NCBI GenBank assembly: GCA_015654835.1
Contig: JAATGG010000243.1
Location: 1 to 33,845 of the forward strand
DNA length: 33,845 nt
Origin: Terriglobales bacterium
Lineage (GTDB): Bacteria; Acidobacteriota; Terriglobia; Terriglobales; Acidobacteriaceae
Direction of reading: 5' to 3'
How positions within the stretch are numbered: position 1 is the stretch's first letter; each line of letters starts with the position of its first letter. The position numbers and the translations under genes were made by a program. This document shows, one piece after another, positions 9,333-17,568 of this stretch. The notes under the pieces were generated by a model. The model saw only the letters and a program-made list of their open reading frames with translations, was not told the DNA's origin and ran no database searches.

Positions 9333-9411
9333 TGTTCAGAAAGTCGTAATGAGCCATACGTAGACGATAGTGGCGTCCACGAAGCAGGACTGACTTGATT
9401 GGGAAGGAAAT

Positions 9412-11475
9412 ATGCTGAAATTCCTGGCGCAGTATTTACGTATCTTCTGCCGCGCGCTCTTCGACGGTGGAAAGCAACGACATTGCTCGTCGATCGGATG
9501 GCTGGTCTGCCTGCTCCTGCCTGCATTGTCGATGTCCGCGGTAGCGCAAACTCTACTCACGAACGACGCTGCCGCATACGCACGCACGGTACGTCTTTCG
9601 CACAGTGCAGACAGCACGAAGAACGGAAACATCGTCGTCGCCATGACCGCATTCCCAAGCACCGGAGCGGAAGCGTCGATCTACTCGAGCACCGACGGAG
9701 TGACGTTTACAAAAATCGGCGGGGTCAAAGACGCGGATTTCTCTGGTGGGCTTTGCTGTGGAACCCTGTACGAGCTGCCGTCCCAAGTAGGCGATCTGCC
9801 TGCGGGAATGTTGCTGTGGTCTGGATCCGTGGGACAGTCTTCTACAACCCAGGCGATGCAATTGAAGGTATACGCGAGCGCAGACCAGGGAAAGACATGG
9901 TCGTATCTCTCCAATTGCTCGACCGGGACGAAGCCTGGCACGACCGGTGGAGGATTGTGGGAGCCACAGTTTACAGTGGCCAGCGACGGAGCGCTGGTGT
10001 GCTTCTTCTCGGATGAGACAGTCGCCGGGCATAGCCAGTTGTTGCGGCAAGTGCGCACTTATAACGGTCTCACCTGGCAGGATTCGAAGTATACGGTGGC
10101 GAGCACTATGCAGTCCGACCGTCCGGGTATGGTTGTGGTGACGAAGCTGCCTAGCGGTCTCTACTTTATGAGTAACGAACTGTGCGGCCCCGCGGCCTGC
10201 ACGGTATTCACGCGGACCTCTGCGGATGGATGGAATTGGGGCGATGCGACAAACATGGGCAACCGCGTGGTGACGGAGACCGGCGAATGGCTGGAGCACG
10301 CGCCAACCAACGCGTGGGCGCCGTCTGCTGCCTCGCCGAACGGGACGATTCTGCTGATCGGCCAGATGATGTACAGCAGCACCGGGTCCGTTGCGAGCGG
10401 CAATGGCATTACGATTCTCACCAACCACTCTGCGGACGGGACGGGTACCTGGGGCACGATGCCCGCACCCGTGAAGGTGCCGACTGCATACGACAATTAC
10501 TGCCCGAACTATTCCTCTCCGCTGTTGCCCTCAATCGACGGACAAAGTGTGCTGGAGTTTGCGTCGAGCTATTCGGGTTCCGTTTGCAAGATGTATTACG
10601 CGACCGGGCCAATACTTGCGGGCACCCTGACGCCGACACTGACGGTGACACCGAGTTCGACGATCATCACGACGGCGCAGTCTGTGAACGTTACTGTAAG
10701 CGTGAATGGCGCTGCGAGAGCCCCGACGCCGACCGGTACGGTGACTCTAACAAACGGCGCGAGCTATACGTCGACCGCGGCGACACTGGGCAATGGAAGT
10801 ACGAGCATCGTAATACCGGCAGGGGCACTCGCGGACGGCTCTGTGACACTGACCGCGCAGTACAGTGGCGATGCGAACTACGCGGCGGCGAACGGTACCG
10901 CTAGCCTCACGGTGACGCCGGCGCCACAGCCTGGATTTTCGATTGGTGGCGGAAACACGTCCATCAAGGCAGGCGCCACCACAGGCAACACCGTGTCGAT
11001 CACGATCACGCCAACAGATGGGTTCACAGGCAGTGTGTCACTCTCGGCGCAGATTACGTCAGCGCCGAGCGGCTCGACGCGCTATTACCCCCTCTTGAAT
11101 TTCGGCTCGACGAGTCCGGTGAGCATCATGAGCACGTCGCCAGCGACGGCTACGCTCACAATCCTAAGTACCACCAGGAGCAATGCCCAGGCTCGCTCGT
11201 CCAGCGGACCGTGGCAGGCACTTGGGGCGGTGTCAGTGGCGCTGATTGGCTTTCCGCCGTTCTGTCTTGCTTCACGTCGCAGACGGAATCGCTGCGGCAT
11301 CTTGTGGTTGATTCCGCTGATTGCGGTGGGGTTGGGTATCACTGCGTGTGGCGCTACCACCAAGGCGTCCGGCCGCGCCGAATCTGGCACACAGGCAGGG
11401 GCATATGTCATCACAATCATCGGCACCTCAGCCGGCGTGAGCGCAACGGGCACAGCGATGGTGACTGTCCAGTAA
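9412..11475 (+). CDS. Sialidase-fold (BNR/Asp-box) surface protein with Ig-like domains
   Basis: Exported protein of 687 residues. After a long N-terminal region the signal core is WLVCLLLPALSMSAVAQ. The part at about 45-400 resembles a six-bladed sialidase/exo-hydrolase propeller: SADQGKTW is a clear Asp box and TSADGWNW a degenerate one. Whether it is catalytic is unknown. An Ig-like repeat follows at about 412-505 (PTPTGTVTLT, ALADGSVTLTAQYSGDANY) and then a second beta-sandwich (GFTGSVSLSAQ). The C-terminus has a hydrophobic segment, an Arg cluster (ASRRRRNR), a second hydrophobic segment ending GITACG, and a final beta-rich tail. The same ending occurs in the protein at 21212-22195. A GGAAGG ribosome binding site precedes the ATG. 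It is probably a cell-surface glycan-binding or glycan-cleaving partner of the receptor. Confidence 0.8.
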   Translation: MLKFLAQYLRIFCRALFDGGKQRHCSSIGWLVCLLLPALSMSAVAQTLLTNDAAAYARTVRLSHSADSTKNGNIVVAMTAFPSTGAEASIYSSTDGVTFTKIGGVKDADFSGGLCCGTLYELPSQVGDLPAGMLLWSGSVGQSSTTQAMQLKVYASADQGKTWSYLSNCSTGTKPGTTGGGLWEPQFTVASDGALVCFFSDETVAGHSQLLRQVRTYNGLTWQDSKYTVASTMQSDRPGMVVVTKLPSGLYFMSNELCGPAACTVFTRTSADGWNWGDATNMGNRVVTETGEWLEHAPTNAWAPSAASPNGTILLIGQMMYSSTGSVASGNGITILTNHSADGTGTWGTMPAPVKVPTAYDNYCPNYSSPLLPSIDGQSVLEFASSYSGSVCKMYYATGPILAGTLTPTLTVTPSSTIITTAQSVNVTVSVNGAARAPTPTGTVTLTNGASYTSTAATLGNGSTSIVIPAGALADGSVTLTAQYSGDANYAAANGTASLTVTPAPQPGFSIGGGNTSIKAGATTGNTVSITITPTDGFTGSVSLSAQITSAPSGSTRYYPLLNFGSTSPVSIMSTSPATATLTILSTTRSNAQARSSSGPWQALGAVSVALIGFPPFCLASRRRRNRCGILWLIPLIAVGLGITACGATTKASGRAESGTQAGAYVITIIGTSAGVSATGTAMVTVQ

Positions 11476-11660
11476 CGAAGGCATCGAGACTGGCAGAAAT
11501 CGCGCGCTGGCGGCAACATGCAGCCAGAAAAGAGCGGTATTGTGATCGATGGTTCGGTGGTGCGATCAGATCCGAATCCAGGGCACAGGAATAGCAGCGA
11601 TGGTGGGGACAGCTATCGAACCCAGGTAGGCAGGTTGCGCTCGATCCGCGCCCTGTTTCC

Positions 11661-13151
11661 TCATTGATGCGGATGAAGCATATCCGTATCTTTGATTAGG
11701 AAGAGCCGTTCGGCAGGGTCAGCGGAAAGCTGTTGAAGCTCGGGAGAGAAGCCACCCAAGGCGAAGAGAATGTAGCTTGACTTGTCTCGCCATCGCGCCT
11801 CAGGTAGGCTGGCGACCTTAGCTTGTAAGGCACTCAGGTCGCTAAGGCGCGTAACGCGCTCTGTGCGCCACTTGCACTCTCCGAAGAGAAAAGTACCGTC
11901 GTCGAGTTCCGCCATGAGATCGATTTCTGTACGGCCATCGCGGCTCCAGTAGCGCGCCATCTCGCGCACACTGAGACCCAAGCGCGGCTGCGCATTCCGT
12001 TGTAGCCACTGGCCGCAGATTTCCTCGAATACCGACCAGCCCATGTAATCGGCCAGTCGTGGTGCTACCTGTGCCGCGTAAACCGTAGCGGGGTCTGAGA
12101 ATTGCAAGGCGCTAGACAACGGCGCAACAAAGCGATACCAAAATGTCAGAAAAGGATCGGCGACACGATAGATTGCCCTGCGGTCGGAGCGCTCGCCAAA
12201 AGGAAGCTCGCGCCGAATCCAACCCAACTCCAGCAACGTGCGCAGGGAGGCCGAAAGCGCTCCACGCTCCACGCCGATCAACTGCTGAATACGATTAAAT
12301 TTCGTTTCGCCACTGGCAATAGCCGCCAGGATCGCATTGTAGGGAGCCGGGTCGCGGATTTGTTCGCTGCCCAGCAGGAACCGTACCTCGTTTTCGAGGA
12401 TTGCGCGGGGCTGCATGAGAAGCGTCACAATCTCCTCGGCTGGAGGGTGCGACGTATCTACCAGCGCGTGGTAACGCGGCGTTCCACCGAAGACACCATA
12501 CATCAGCAGCTTCTCGACCACGCCATACGCAGGACTGTTGGCGTAGAAGGCTGCCACGTCTTCGTAATGAAGCGGATCGAGGTGGAAGATTCCAGCATTG
12601 AAGCGCCCAAACAGAGGAGCGCTCTCTTGCCCTAGAGCAGCCATCGCCGAGAGTTGGGAACCGCATAGAACCACAAAAAGCGGGGAATGCACGCCCTCGC
12701 GGTCCCACCATGCTTGCAGGATGGAAGGCAACTCTGGAGTTTGGGCAACCAAATAAGGAAATTCATCGAGGATCAGAGCAAACCGGCCCGCTGTTTTTTT
12801 CCGTGACTGAGCCTGCTGTGAGGCGTAGCGAAGTAGAGCGTTCCAGGAAACGGCAATTTCCTCAGCGGCAACACCACCCTCGGAAGGCAGGGCTGCGATT
12901 AGTTGACGGGCCAGGGTAAGCCGCTGTGTGACGGCGGTAGACTGTTCCGCCAGAAAATAGCAGTGGGGCTTTTCCAGCTCGTTTCCGCCAAAACCTGCCG
13001 TGAAGTAGCGCTGCAAGAGGAATGTCTTCCCCAACCGCCTGCGCCCGTAAAGGAGCAGCATCTGTCCACCGGCCCCACGGCGCTTCCATGCGCGATCCAG
13101 GGCTGCGAGTTCGAGCGTCCGATCATAAAAGGGATCAGGTTTGATGGTCAT
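11661..13151 (-). CDS. Archaeal-type AAA ATPase with C-terminal DUF234 nuclease-like domain
   Basis: ATPase of 496 residues in the archaeal_ATPase/DUF234 group. Walker A is GRRRLGKT (36-43), Walker B is LILDE (126-130), and CGSQ near 163-166 is the likely sensor 1. A winged-helix stretch lies near 270-330 (FNRIQQLIGV, LRTLLELGWI), followed by the family motif DPFLTFWYRFV. The C-terminal region keeps a PD-(D/E)xK-like core: EID (Asp411), then ECK (Glu425, Lys427). Genes of this family are common in prokaryotic accessory regions; their biochemical role is poorly known and some authors link them to mobile elements or defence. Here it lies between the Ig-like gene and an intron/transposase relic, on the same side as the integrase. 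It is intact, with no visible partner gene. Confidence 0.88.
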   Translation of the reverse strand: MTIKPDPFYDRTLELAALDRAWKRRGAGGQMLLLYGRRRLGKTFLLQRYFTAGFGGNELEKPHCYFLAEQSTAVTQRLTLARQLIAALPSEGGVAAEEIAVSWNALLRYASQQAQSRKKTAGRFALILDEFPYLVAQTPELPSILQAWWDREGVHSPLFVVLCGSQLSAMAALGQESAPLFGRFNAGIFHLDPLHYEDVAAFYANSPAYGVVEKLLMYGVFGGTPRYHALVDTSHPPAEEIVTLLMQPRAILENEVRFLLGSEQIRDPAPYNAILAAIASGETKFNRIQQLIGVERGALSASLRTLLELGWIRRELPFGERSDRRAIYRVADPFLTFWYRFVAPLSSALQFSDPATVYAAQVAPRLADYMGWSVFEEICGQWLQRNAQPRLGLSVREMARYWSRDGRTEIDLMAELDDGTFLFGECKWRTERVTRLSDLSALQAKVASLPEARWRDKSSYILFALGGFSPELQQLSADPAERLFLIKDTDMLHPHQ

Positions 13152-13323
13152 GGCAGCACCGTATTCTTGACTTTCAATTATGAGTTGTCACTTCATACCA
13201 TGTCAACTCGTATCAAGACAATATGCCGCATGCAGGAACAGGGAGAAGGGGGGCAAGGTCACTAATTCCGAGATAGCGCTGGTCATGAGCGACACATAAC
13301 CCTTTCAGTGAAGCTTGCTGGGT

Positions 13324-13416
13324 GAGTTGTGTGAGGGAAAACTTCATGCACAGTTCTTATGGGGAGGGGCTGGAAACGGATTGAGGTTCAGATACCGCGC
13401 CAGTCCCTTACCCGAC
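13324..13416 (+). ncRNA. Group II intron 3' end (domains V and VI), truncated relic
   Basis: 13324-13356 folds as a group II domain V: the outer stem GAGTTGTGTG pairs with TGCACAGTTC, with a bulge before an inner stem and a GAAAA-type loop. The catalytic AGC reads AGT, and the element is 33 rather than 34 bases, which suggests decay. 13361-13373 pairs with 13400-13413 to form domain VI, leaving A13410 bulged. With the intron ending in ...CCGAC at 13416, that A is at position -7, the usual branch-point distance. The sequence from 13417 continues as transposase coding sequence, as a 3' exon should. No 5' intron domains or reverse transcriptase are present upstream. Confidence 0.7.
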
Positions 13417-13653
13417 AGAACAGGATCAAAGAACTGCATGCCATGGAGATCGACCGCACCAGTTGCAGTCGCTTTTGGGCCAACCAGTTCCGCGTGTTGC
13501 CCTGTCACGAAACCGCTGCTGCGCCTCCGTCAAACCCAAACCAGGTTCGTCGGCGCCCGTGGCTGCAACAAACTACGCCGTCACCATCGTTCTCGACAAT
13601 CTCGTGCCGGCCACAACGCCGTTCGTTGTGCGTTCATGAATAATGCAGGATAG
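13417..13653 (+). pseudogene. IS1380-type transposase fragment (C-terminal, frameshifted)
   Basis: Directly after the intron relic the forward frame reads NRIKEL..., then IDRTSCSRFWANQFRVL, a segment I recognise from the C-terminal part of IS1380-family transposases (recognition from memory). The frame is then lost. Similarity appears to resume in another frame (LLRLRQTQTRF), and a frame ending FMNNAG stops at 13651-13653. The N-terminal three quarters of the gene and both terminal inverted repeats are missing, so this is a dead fragment. It is the 3' exon of the group II intron. Confidence 0.6.
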
Positions 13654-13854
13654 AGACCGGTCAAGGAAGCCGCTCTGGATTTCGCAGCTCGTTTCTGGAA
13701 TCAGCAAGCGACCGTGACAAGCGCTTCCGTGCAGAAATCCCCATTCAAGAGGATTCGTCGGGTCGTGCTGGGTACCAATTGGGTCGCTTGAACACAGCTC
13801 CCTTGAGCGAGTGTGTTCCTTACCGTGTCGTGAATTCGGCGGCCAGCCAGGGCT
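13654..13854. other. Non-coding stretch after transposase relic
   Basis: I see no convincing gene, RNA or terminal repeat here. Short open frames exist but have no recognisable motif or ribosome binding site. It is probably more decayed mobile-element sequence. Likewise 13152-13323, between the ATPase start and the intron relic, shows nothing beyond AT-richer promoter-like DNA. Confidence 0.3.
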
Positions 13855-14400
13855 CTACGAGGTCGCACCACTGCTTTTACAGGCCGAGAGTAGCTGGTCG
13901 TTTTTCAACACCAAATCACCAACCAGTCGCTTCAAGCGGGCGTTCTCATCACGTAAAAGTTGCAACTCCTCGGCTTCATTGATCGCCACGGCTTTATCGC
14001 CCGTCGCCTTCAACGTTGGCGCAGATGCGGCTTTGGTGGCGGCAGCCTTTTGGAAAGTGGAAGAAGTTCTGGCGCGATCTTTGGGGTGCTTCAATACACC
14101 CGACCTAAGTGTTGTCGTTTTCTCGACACCTCGATTAGGTTCCTCAGGCGCTAACGTCATTGCTTTTCCATCGGTGACAACTTGGTCAGACCGTCGGGGC
14201 TCGCGCTTTCCTGAATCACGGCTCCCGATCCATTCCTCAACTTTTTCTCGATACCATCCGACTGCGCGGGCACCTAACGATATTTGCTGAGGGAACAGTT
14301 CCTTCCCGATCAAGTCGTACAGCATCGTTCGTTTGAGGCCCGTTCGATGCAAGACCTCCTCGATCCGTAGAATCGTTCTCGGATTCGGGTCCGCCGACAT
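13855..14400 (-). CDS. AlpA-like regulator with C-terminal leucine-zipper tail
   Basis: Small DNA-binding protein of 181 residues from the ATG at 14400; the frame extends to ATGs at 14418 and 14469, none with a good ribosome binding site. Residues about 10-60 match the AlpA/excisionase-type winged helix-turn-helix (ILRIEEVLHRTGLKRTMLYD, then WYREKVEEWI), which in phages and islands controls integrase expression or excision. A basic, Ala/Thr/Lys-rich linker follows. The C-terminus is a coiled coil, ELQLLRDENARLKRLVGDL, closely resembling the leucine zipper of IS3-family OrfA proteins. The AlpA/zipper combination is unusual. It lies immediately downstream of the integrase on the same strand. 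Confidence 0.75.
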   Translation of the reverse strand: MSADPNPRTILRIEEVLHRTGLKRTMLYDLIGKELFPQQISLGARAVGWYREKVEEWIGSRDSGKREPRRSDQVVTDGKAMTLAPEEPNRGVEKTTTLRSGVLKHPKDRARTSSTFQKAAATKAASAPTLKATGDKAVAINEAEELQLLRDENARLKRLVGDLVLKNDQLLSACKSSGATS

Positions 14401-14582
14401 ACTGTGGAGGTCTAGCATCACCACTATTGTCGGAGAAGCAAAGATTTTAGGGCAGTGGTCCCAGAACATATCTTTGCTTAGTTCTTACCTTTTCTGCTGA
14501 GGCGCCTCTGAGTCCTCCATTTCACCGACCCTTACATCTCTTCGATGCCACCGAGCAAGGTCAACGCCGAAAACGCGGCTAG

Positions 14583-15818
14583 CTAATGGCGCCGGAAATT
14601 GCCGGCGACCACCTCAGACTCAGTGATAATCGAGTCGACGTAATTCGCCCACCATTGCAGCATCCCTGTCCGCTGCTTCGCATATTCCGCACGATTGTAG
14701 ATGCCGGCAATGCCGCCTTTTTCATGGCTTAAAGCCTTTTCAATTACGTCTCTGGACCAGCCATTCTCCGAGGCATTCTCGTTGAGCAGGGTCGACGCCG
14801 TCCGTCGCTGGTCGTGAATGGTGAAAGGCTCCATGTCGAACGTCAAGCCTTCGAGTGCCTGGTTTAGCGCGTTTTTTGCGAATGGTTGGTTTAGCTTGCC
14901 CCGTCCAGGCAGGACGAACCGGGAACCTCCAGCAAGCGCTTTCAATTCGCGGAACATCGCCGCTACCTGCACCGACATATAAACGGTATGCTCGTGCTCC
15001 TCGCCCTTCTTCCCCTTCATGTGCTCTTTCGGAATCGTCCACTCGCCGGTCGAAAAATCTATTTCGTCCCAATTTGCAAGCAGGATCATGGACTTCCTCG
15101 CCAGCGTTAGGAGAAGGATGTGGAGGGCGAGTTTGAACTGACGGCGGATGTTACTCCGGTAGATGACGTGGAGGTACTCGCGTATCTCCTTGGGAGGTAG
15201 ATACCGGCTACGCCGCGTCGCCTTACCGATGTATCGAGTGGCCACCATCGCTGCCGGGTTCATTGCCGCGAGTTGCAACTCCACCGCGTAGTCGTACATG
15301 CGCTTGATCGTGTTTCGCAAGCAGATTGCAGCCGACGGGTGCCCGCCATCTCGCTTTGGATATACCACTGATTGAATGTCGAGTGCGGTGATGTCCTTGA
15401 GAGGCCGATCTCCCAAAGCAGGGTACAAATCCTTCTCTAGGTAGCGGAGCTCGCCGCTCGGATCTTTCCAGTTCTTTGCAACCTGTTCGTCGTAATAGCG
15501 CTGACCAAATTCCCTCACTGTCACTACCTTTGAATCAGCGACGCTCGCTTGGCGAAGCTGCCGCTTATCTTCCGCAGGTGATTTTCCCTCCGCAACCTGC
15601 GCGGCCAGCTTGTCGCGCATCTCCCGCGCTTTCTTCAAAGTGAGATCTGGGTACCGCCCCATGACGAGTTTGTCCTGCTTGCCGTTGATGGTGTACTTGA
15701 ATATCCAGCTCATCCCGCCGCTTGGATTTACTTCAATTAGCAGTCCTCTTTCGACCCGCTTGACGTAGCGTTTGATCGATGGCTTCAATGCGCTTATTTC
15801 TCTATCAGTTAAGCCCAT
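14583..15818 (-). CDS. Tyrosine recombinase / island integrase (DUF4102 arm domain)
   Basis: Integrase of 411 residues of the P4/genomic-island type. The N-terminal DUF4102 arm-binding domain covers about 1-90 (LTDREISALKP, GGMSWIFKYTING, MGRYPDLTLKKAREM). A core-binding SAM-like domain covers about 98-195. In the catalytic domain the residues appear complete: Arg241 (LARKSMI), His335 and Arg338 (IHDQRRTA), His365 (ALSHEKGG) and the nucleophile Tyr374 (GIYNRAEY). The ribosome binding site GGAG lies inside one of three repeats that cover the promoter. It starts 173 bases downstream of the mnmE stop and is transcribed in the same direction, the arrangement known from SGI1-type islands. It is probably active. 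Confidence 0.93.
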   Translation of the reverse strand: MGLTDREISALKPSIKRYVKRVERGLLIEVNPSGGMSWIFKYTINGKQDKLVMGRYPDLTLKKAREMRDKLAAQVAEGKSPAEDKRQLRQASVADSKVVTVREFGQRYYDEQVAKNWKDPSGELRYLEKDLYPALGDRPLKDITALDIQSVVYPKRDGGHPSAAICLRNTIKRMYDYAVELQLAAMNPAAMVATRYIGKATRRSRYLPPKEIREYLHVIYRSNIRRQFKLALHILLLTLARKSMILLANWDEIDFSTGEWTIPKEHMKGKKGEEHEHTVYMSVQVAAMFRELKALAGGSRFVLPGRGKLNQPFAKNALNQALEGLTFDMEPFTIHDQRRTASTLLNENASENGWSRDVIEKALSHEKGGIAGIYNRAEYAKQRTGMLQWWANYVDSIITESEVVAGNFRRH

Positions 15819-15820
15819 TA

Positions 15821-15880
15821 TTAGTCTCCAGAATTGTAAATCGAGTATACATCCGGCCTGGAGTCTAAATGGAGACTAAA
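15821..15880. repeat. Three TGGAGWCTAA repeats at the integrase start
   Basis: TGGAGTCTAAA (15859-15869) and TGGAGACTAAA (15870-15880) are tandem. TTAGTCTCCA (15821-15830) is the inverted third copy and contains the integrase ribosome binding site. An outer CCGGCC/GGCCGG pair (15853-15858 and 15884-15889) brackets the tandem copies. They are probably operator sites for the AlpA-like protein or arm-type binding sites of the integrase. Confidence 0.55.
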
Positions 15881-15991
15881 AATGGGCCGGAAGTCCTAGA
15901 ATGTGTTCGAACCAAGCAGAACACTATATTATTCATAATAAAGTAATTGTTTTAACATCATGGACAATTGCGGAACCCCGCGAACGGCGAT
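15881..15991. other. AT-rich leader between mnmE and integrase
   Basis: This spacer is markedly AT-rich around 15926-15958 (runs of TATATTATTCATAATAAAG), in contrast to the GC-rich genes on both sides. It holds no gene. Its position between the mnmE 3' end and the integrase is where attachment-site arms and the integrase promoter would be. Confidence 0.4.
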
Positions 15992-16009
15992 TTATTTTCC
16001 GATGCAGAA
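15992..16009 (-). other. Probable attachment site at the mnmE 3' end
   Basis: The last 18 bases of mnmE (TTCTGCATCGGAAAATAA, encoding FCIGK-stop) correspond to the 18-base core used by SGI1 and related islands at trmE/thdF. An integrase gene follows at the distance and orientation seen there. I could not find a second copy leftward in this window, so the far end of the element is decayed or lies beyond position 1. Confidence 0.5.
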
Positions 16010-17380
16010 GGTGGAAAAAATCAGATTCAGGATATCGTCCGCAGTCGTTTGGCCGGTGAGAGAGTCCAAAGCCCATAACGCGCGGTAGAGGTCCAGCAGG
16101 ATCATCTCGTGAGGAATACCCGTGGCGTTGGCTTGTTCCGCATCCCCTAAAGCCGCAAGGGTCGTAGTAATGGCGCGGTGATGACGCAGATTCGTCAACA
16201 TGCCCGGCTCGGCGGCGGCTCCGCCTGTTGCCAACGCCAGAATCCGCTCACGCAGTGCCGGAATGCCTTTCCCGGTGAGTGCGGAGGTCGGCAATGAGGG
16301 AAAGTTGTTCAACTCCGAAGCATCCGCCGCTAGGCATTTGTTTTTGGTCAGATCGCTCTTGTTGACGGCAACTACTGTCGGACGGTCCTGAACGGCGGCA
16401 AGCAGGCGGCGCTCTTCATCGTTGAGAGGCTGGGTTGCGTCCAGCACGATCAGCACCAGCGCCGCATCGGCCAGTGCTTCCCGGCTGCGGGCAATGCCCA
16501 ATTGTTCCGCCTCCTCACGGCCTTCGCGCAGACCGGCCGTATCCACCAGTTCCAACGGAATGCCGTCCAGGGAAATGCGCTCGGTTACCAGGTCGCGCGT
16601 GGTGCCCGGCGTCGCAGTCACAATGGCGCGGTCGCGCTCCACAAGCCGATTGAAGAGGGAACTCTTGCCTGCGTTGGGGCGCCCTACAATGGCTAGTGTC
16701 ATGCCATCGTGCACGATGCGGCCGCGGGCAAACGAAGCTTCCAATGCGGCGAGAGATGGAGTAAGCGCAGCGATGCGCCGCCGAATCTCGGCCTCGGGAG
16801 TGACATCCACATCGTCTTCTGCAAAATCGATGCCGGCCTCAAGCAGGGCGATCAGTTCGACCAGCGACTGCTTCGCCGGAGCCACGCGCCTGCTGAGAGA
16901 TCCGCCCATCTGGCTGGCTGCTTGGCGCGCCTGGGTGAGGGTCTGCGCATCAATCAGATCGCGGACGGCCTCCGCCTGCGTGAGATCGAGCCGCCCGGCC
17001 AGAAAGGCCCTTTGCGTAAACTCGCCCGGCTCGGCCAGCCTTGCGCCCAGATGCAGCGCTCGCCGCAACAGCATGTCCAACACCACGGGCGAACCGTGCG
17101 CGGCAATCTCCACCAGATCTTCAGCCGTGTAGGAGTTGGGCCCGGCGAAGAATGTAACCAGAGCCTCGTCGATGCGGCTTTCACCCGGTTCTTCCGCGTC
17201 GTCCAGTACATCTGCCAGGCGTGCGCGTGCGTGTTCCAGCGGCTGGCGCAGGTGCACCAATTGCGCGGCAATCGATGCCGCTTCGGGCCCGCTTAGCCGC
17301 ACGATGCCGATGCCTCCCCGGCCCGGTGGGGTCGAGATCGCGGCGATAGTGTCCGCCGTTGTTGTATTGGTATCCGTCAT
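15992..17380 (-). CDS. mnmE: tRNA modification GTPase MnmE (TrmE)
   Basis: MnmE of 462 residues, a normal length for the family. With MnmG it installs the carboxymethylaminomethyl group at U34 of certain tRNAs. The N-terminal tetrahydrofolate-binding domain opens with DTIAAISTPPGRGGIGIVRLSG and includes GEFTQRAFLAGRLDLTQAEAV. The G domain, inserted in a helical domain, has G1 GRPNAGKS (233-240), G2 TPGTTRD (257-263), G3 DTAG (280-283) and G4 NKSD (340-343). The C-terminal FCIGK, carrying the catalytic Cys, is intact. That shows the adjacent element reconstitutes the gene end instead of breaking it. mnmG is not in this window. Confidence 0.97.
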   Translation of the reverse strand: MTDTNTTTADTIAAISTPPGRGGIGIVRLSGPEAASIAAQLVHLRQPLEHARARLADVLDDAEEPGESRIDEALVTFFAGPNSYTAEDLVEIAAHGSPVVLDMLLRRALHLGARLAEPGEFTQRAFLAGRLDLTQAEAVRDLIDAQTLTQARQAASQMGGSLSRRVAPAKQSLVELIALLEAGIDFAEDDVDVTPEAEIRRRIAALTPSLAALEASFARGRIVHDGMTLAIVGRPNAGKSSLFNRLVERDRAIVTATPGTTRDLVTERISLDGIPLELVDTAGLREGREEAEQLGIARSREALADAALVLIVLDATQPLNDEERRLLAAVQDRPTVVAVNKSDLTKNKCLAADASELNNFPSLPTSALTGKGIPALRERILALATGGAAAEPGMLTNLRHHRAITTTLAALGDAEQANATGIPHEMILLDLYRALWALDSLTGQTTADDILNLIFSTFCIGK

Positions 17381-17568
17381 GGCCTTGGACCAGTGTAGAG
17401 GCTTGGCAAGCGATTGTGGGCGAGGCTGCCCTTCAGTCTCTGCTCACGGCTCTCTCTTTCAATTTTCAACGCTTCATCGGGAAGAGCGTGCAATCCTGTC
17501 CCGCTTTCGATTAGCTTGAATAAATCGGAGCGGCCCGGATGCTACATTCCGGCCACAGGGAGCGGCGA

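Noticed and set aside
11655-11680. TGATGCGGATGAAG as a second copy of the mnmE attachment core
   Set aside because: Only a short partial match to the 18-base core, as expected by chance.
15821-15880. Possible CRISPR-like array at the repeats
   Set aside because: Repeats are about 10 bases, with one inverted and two without spacers; no cas genes.
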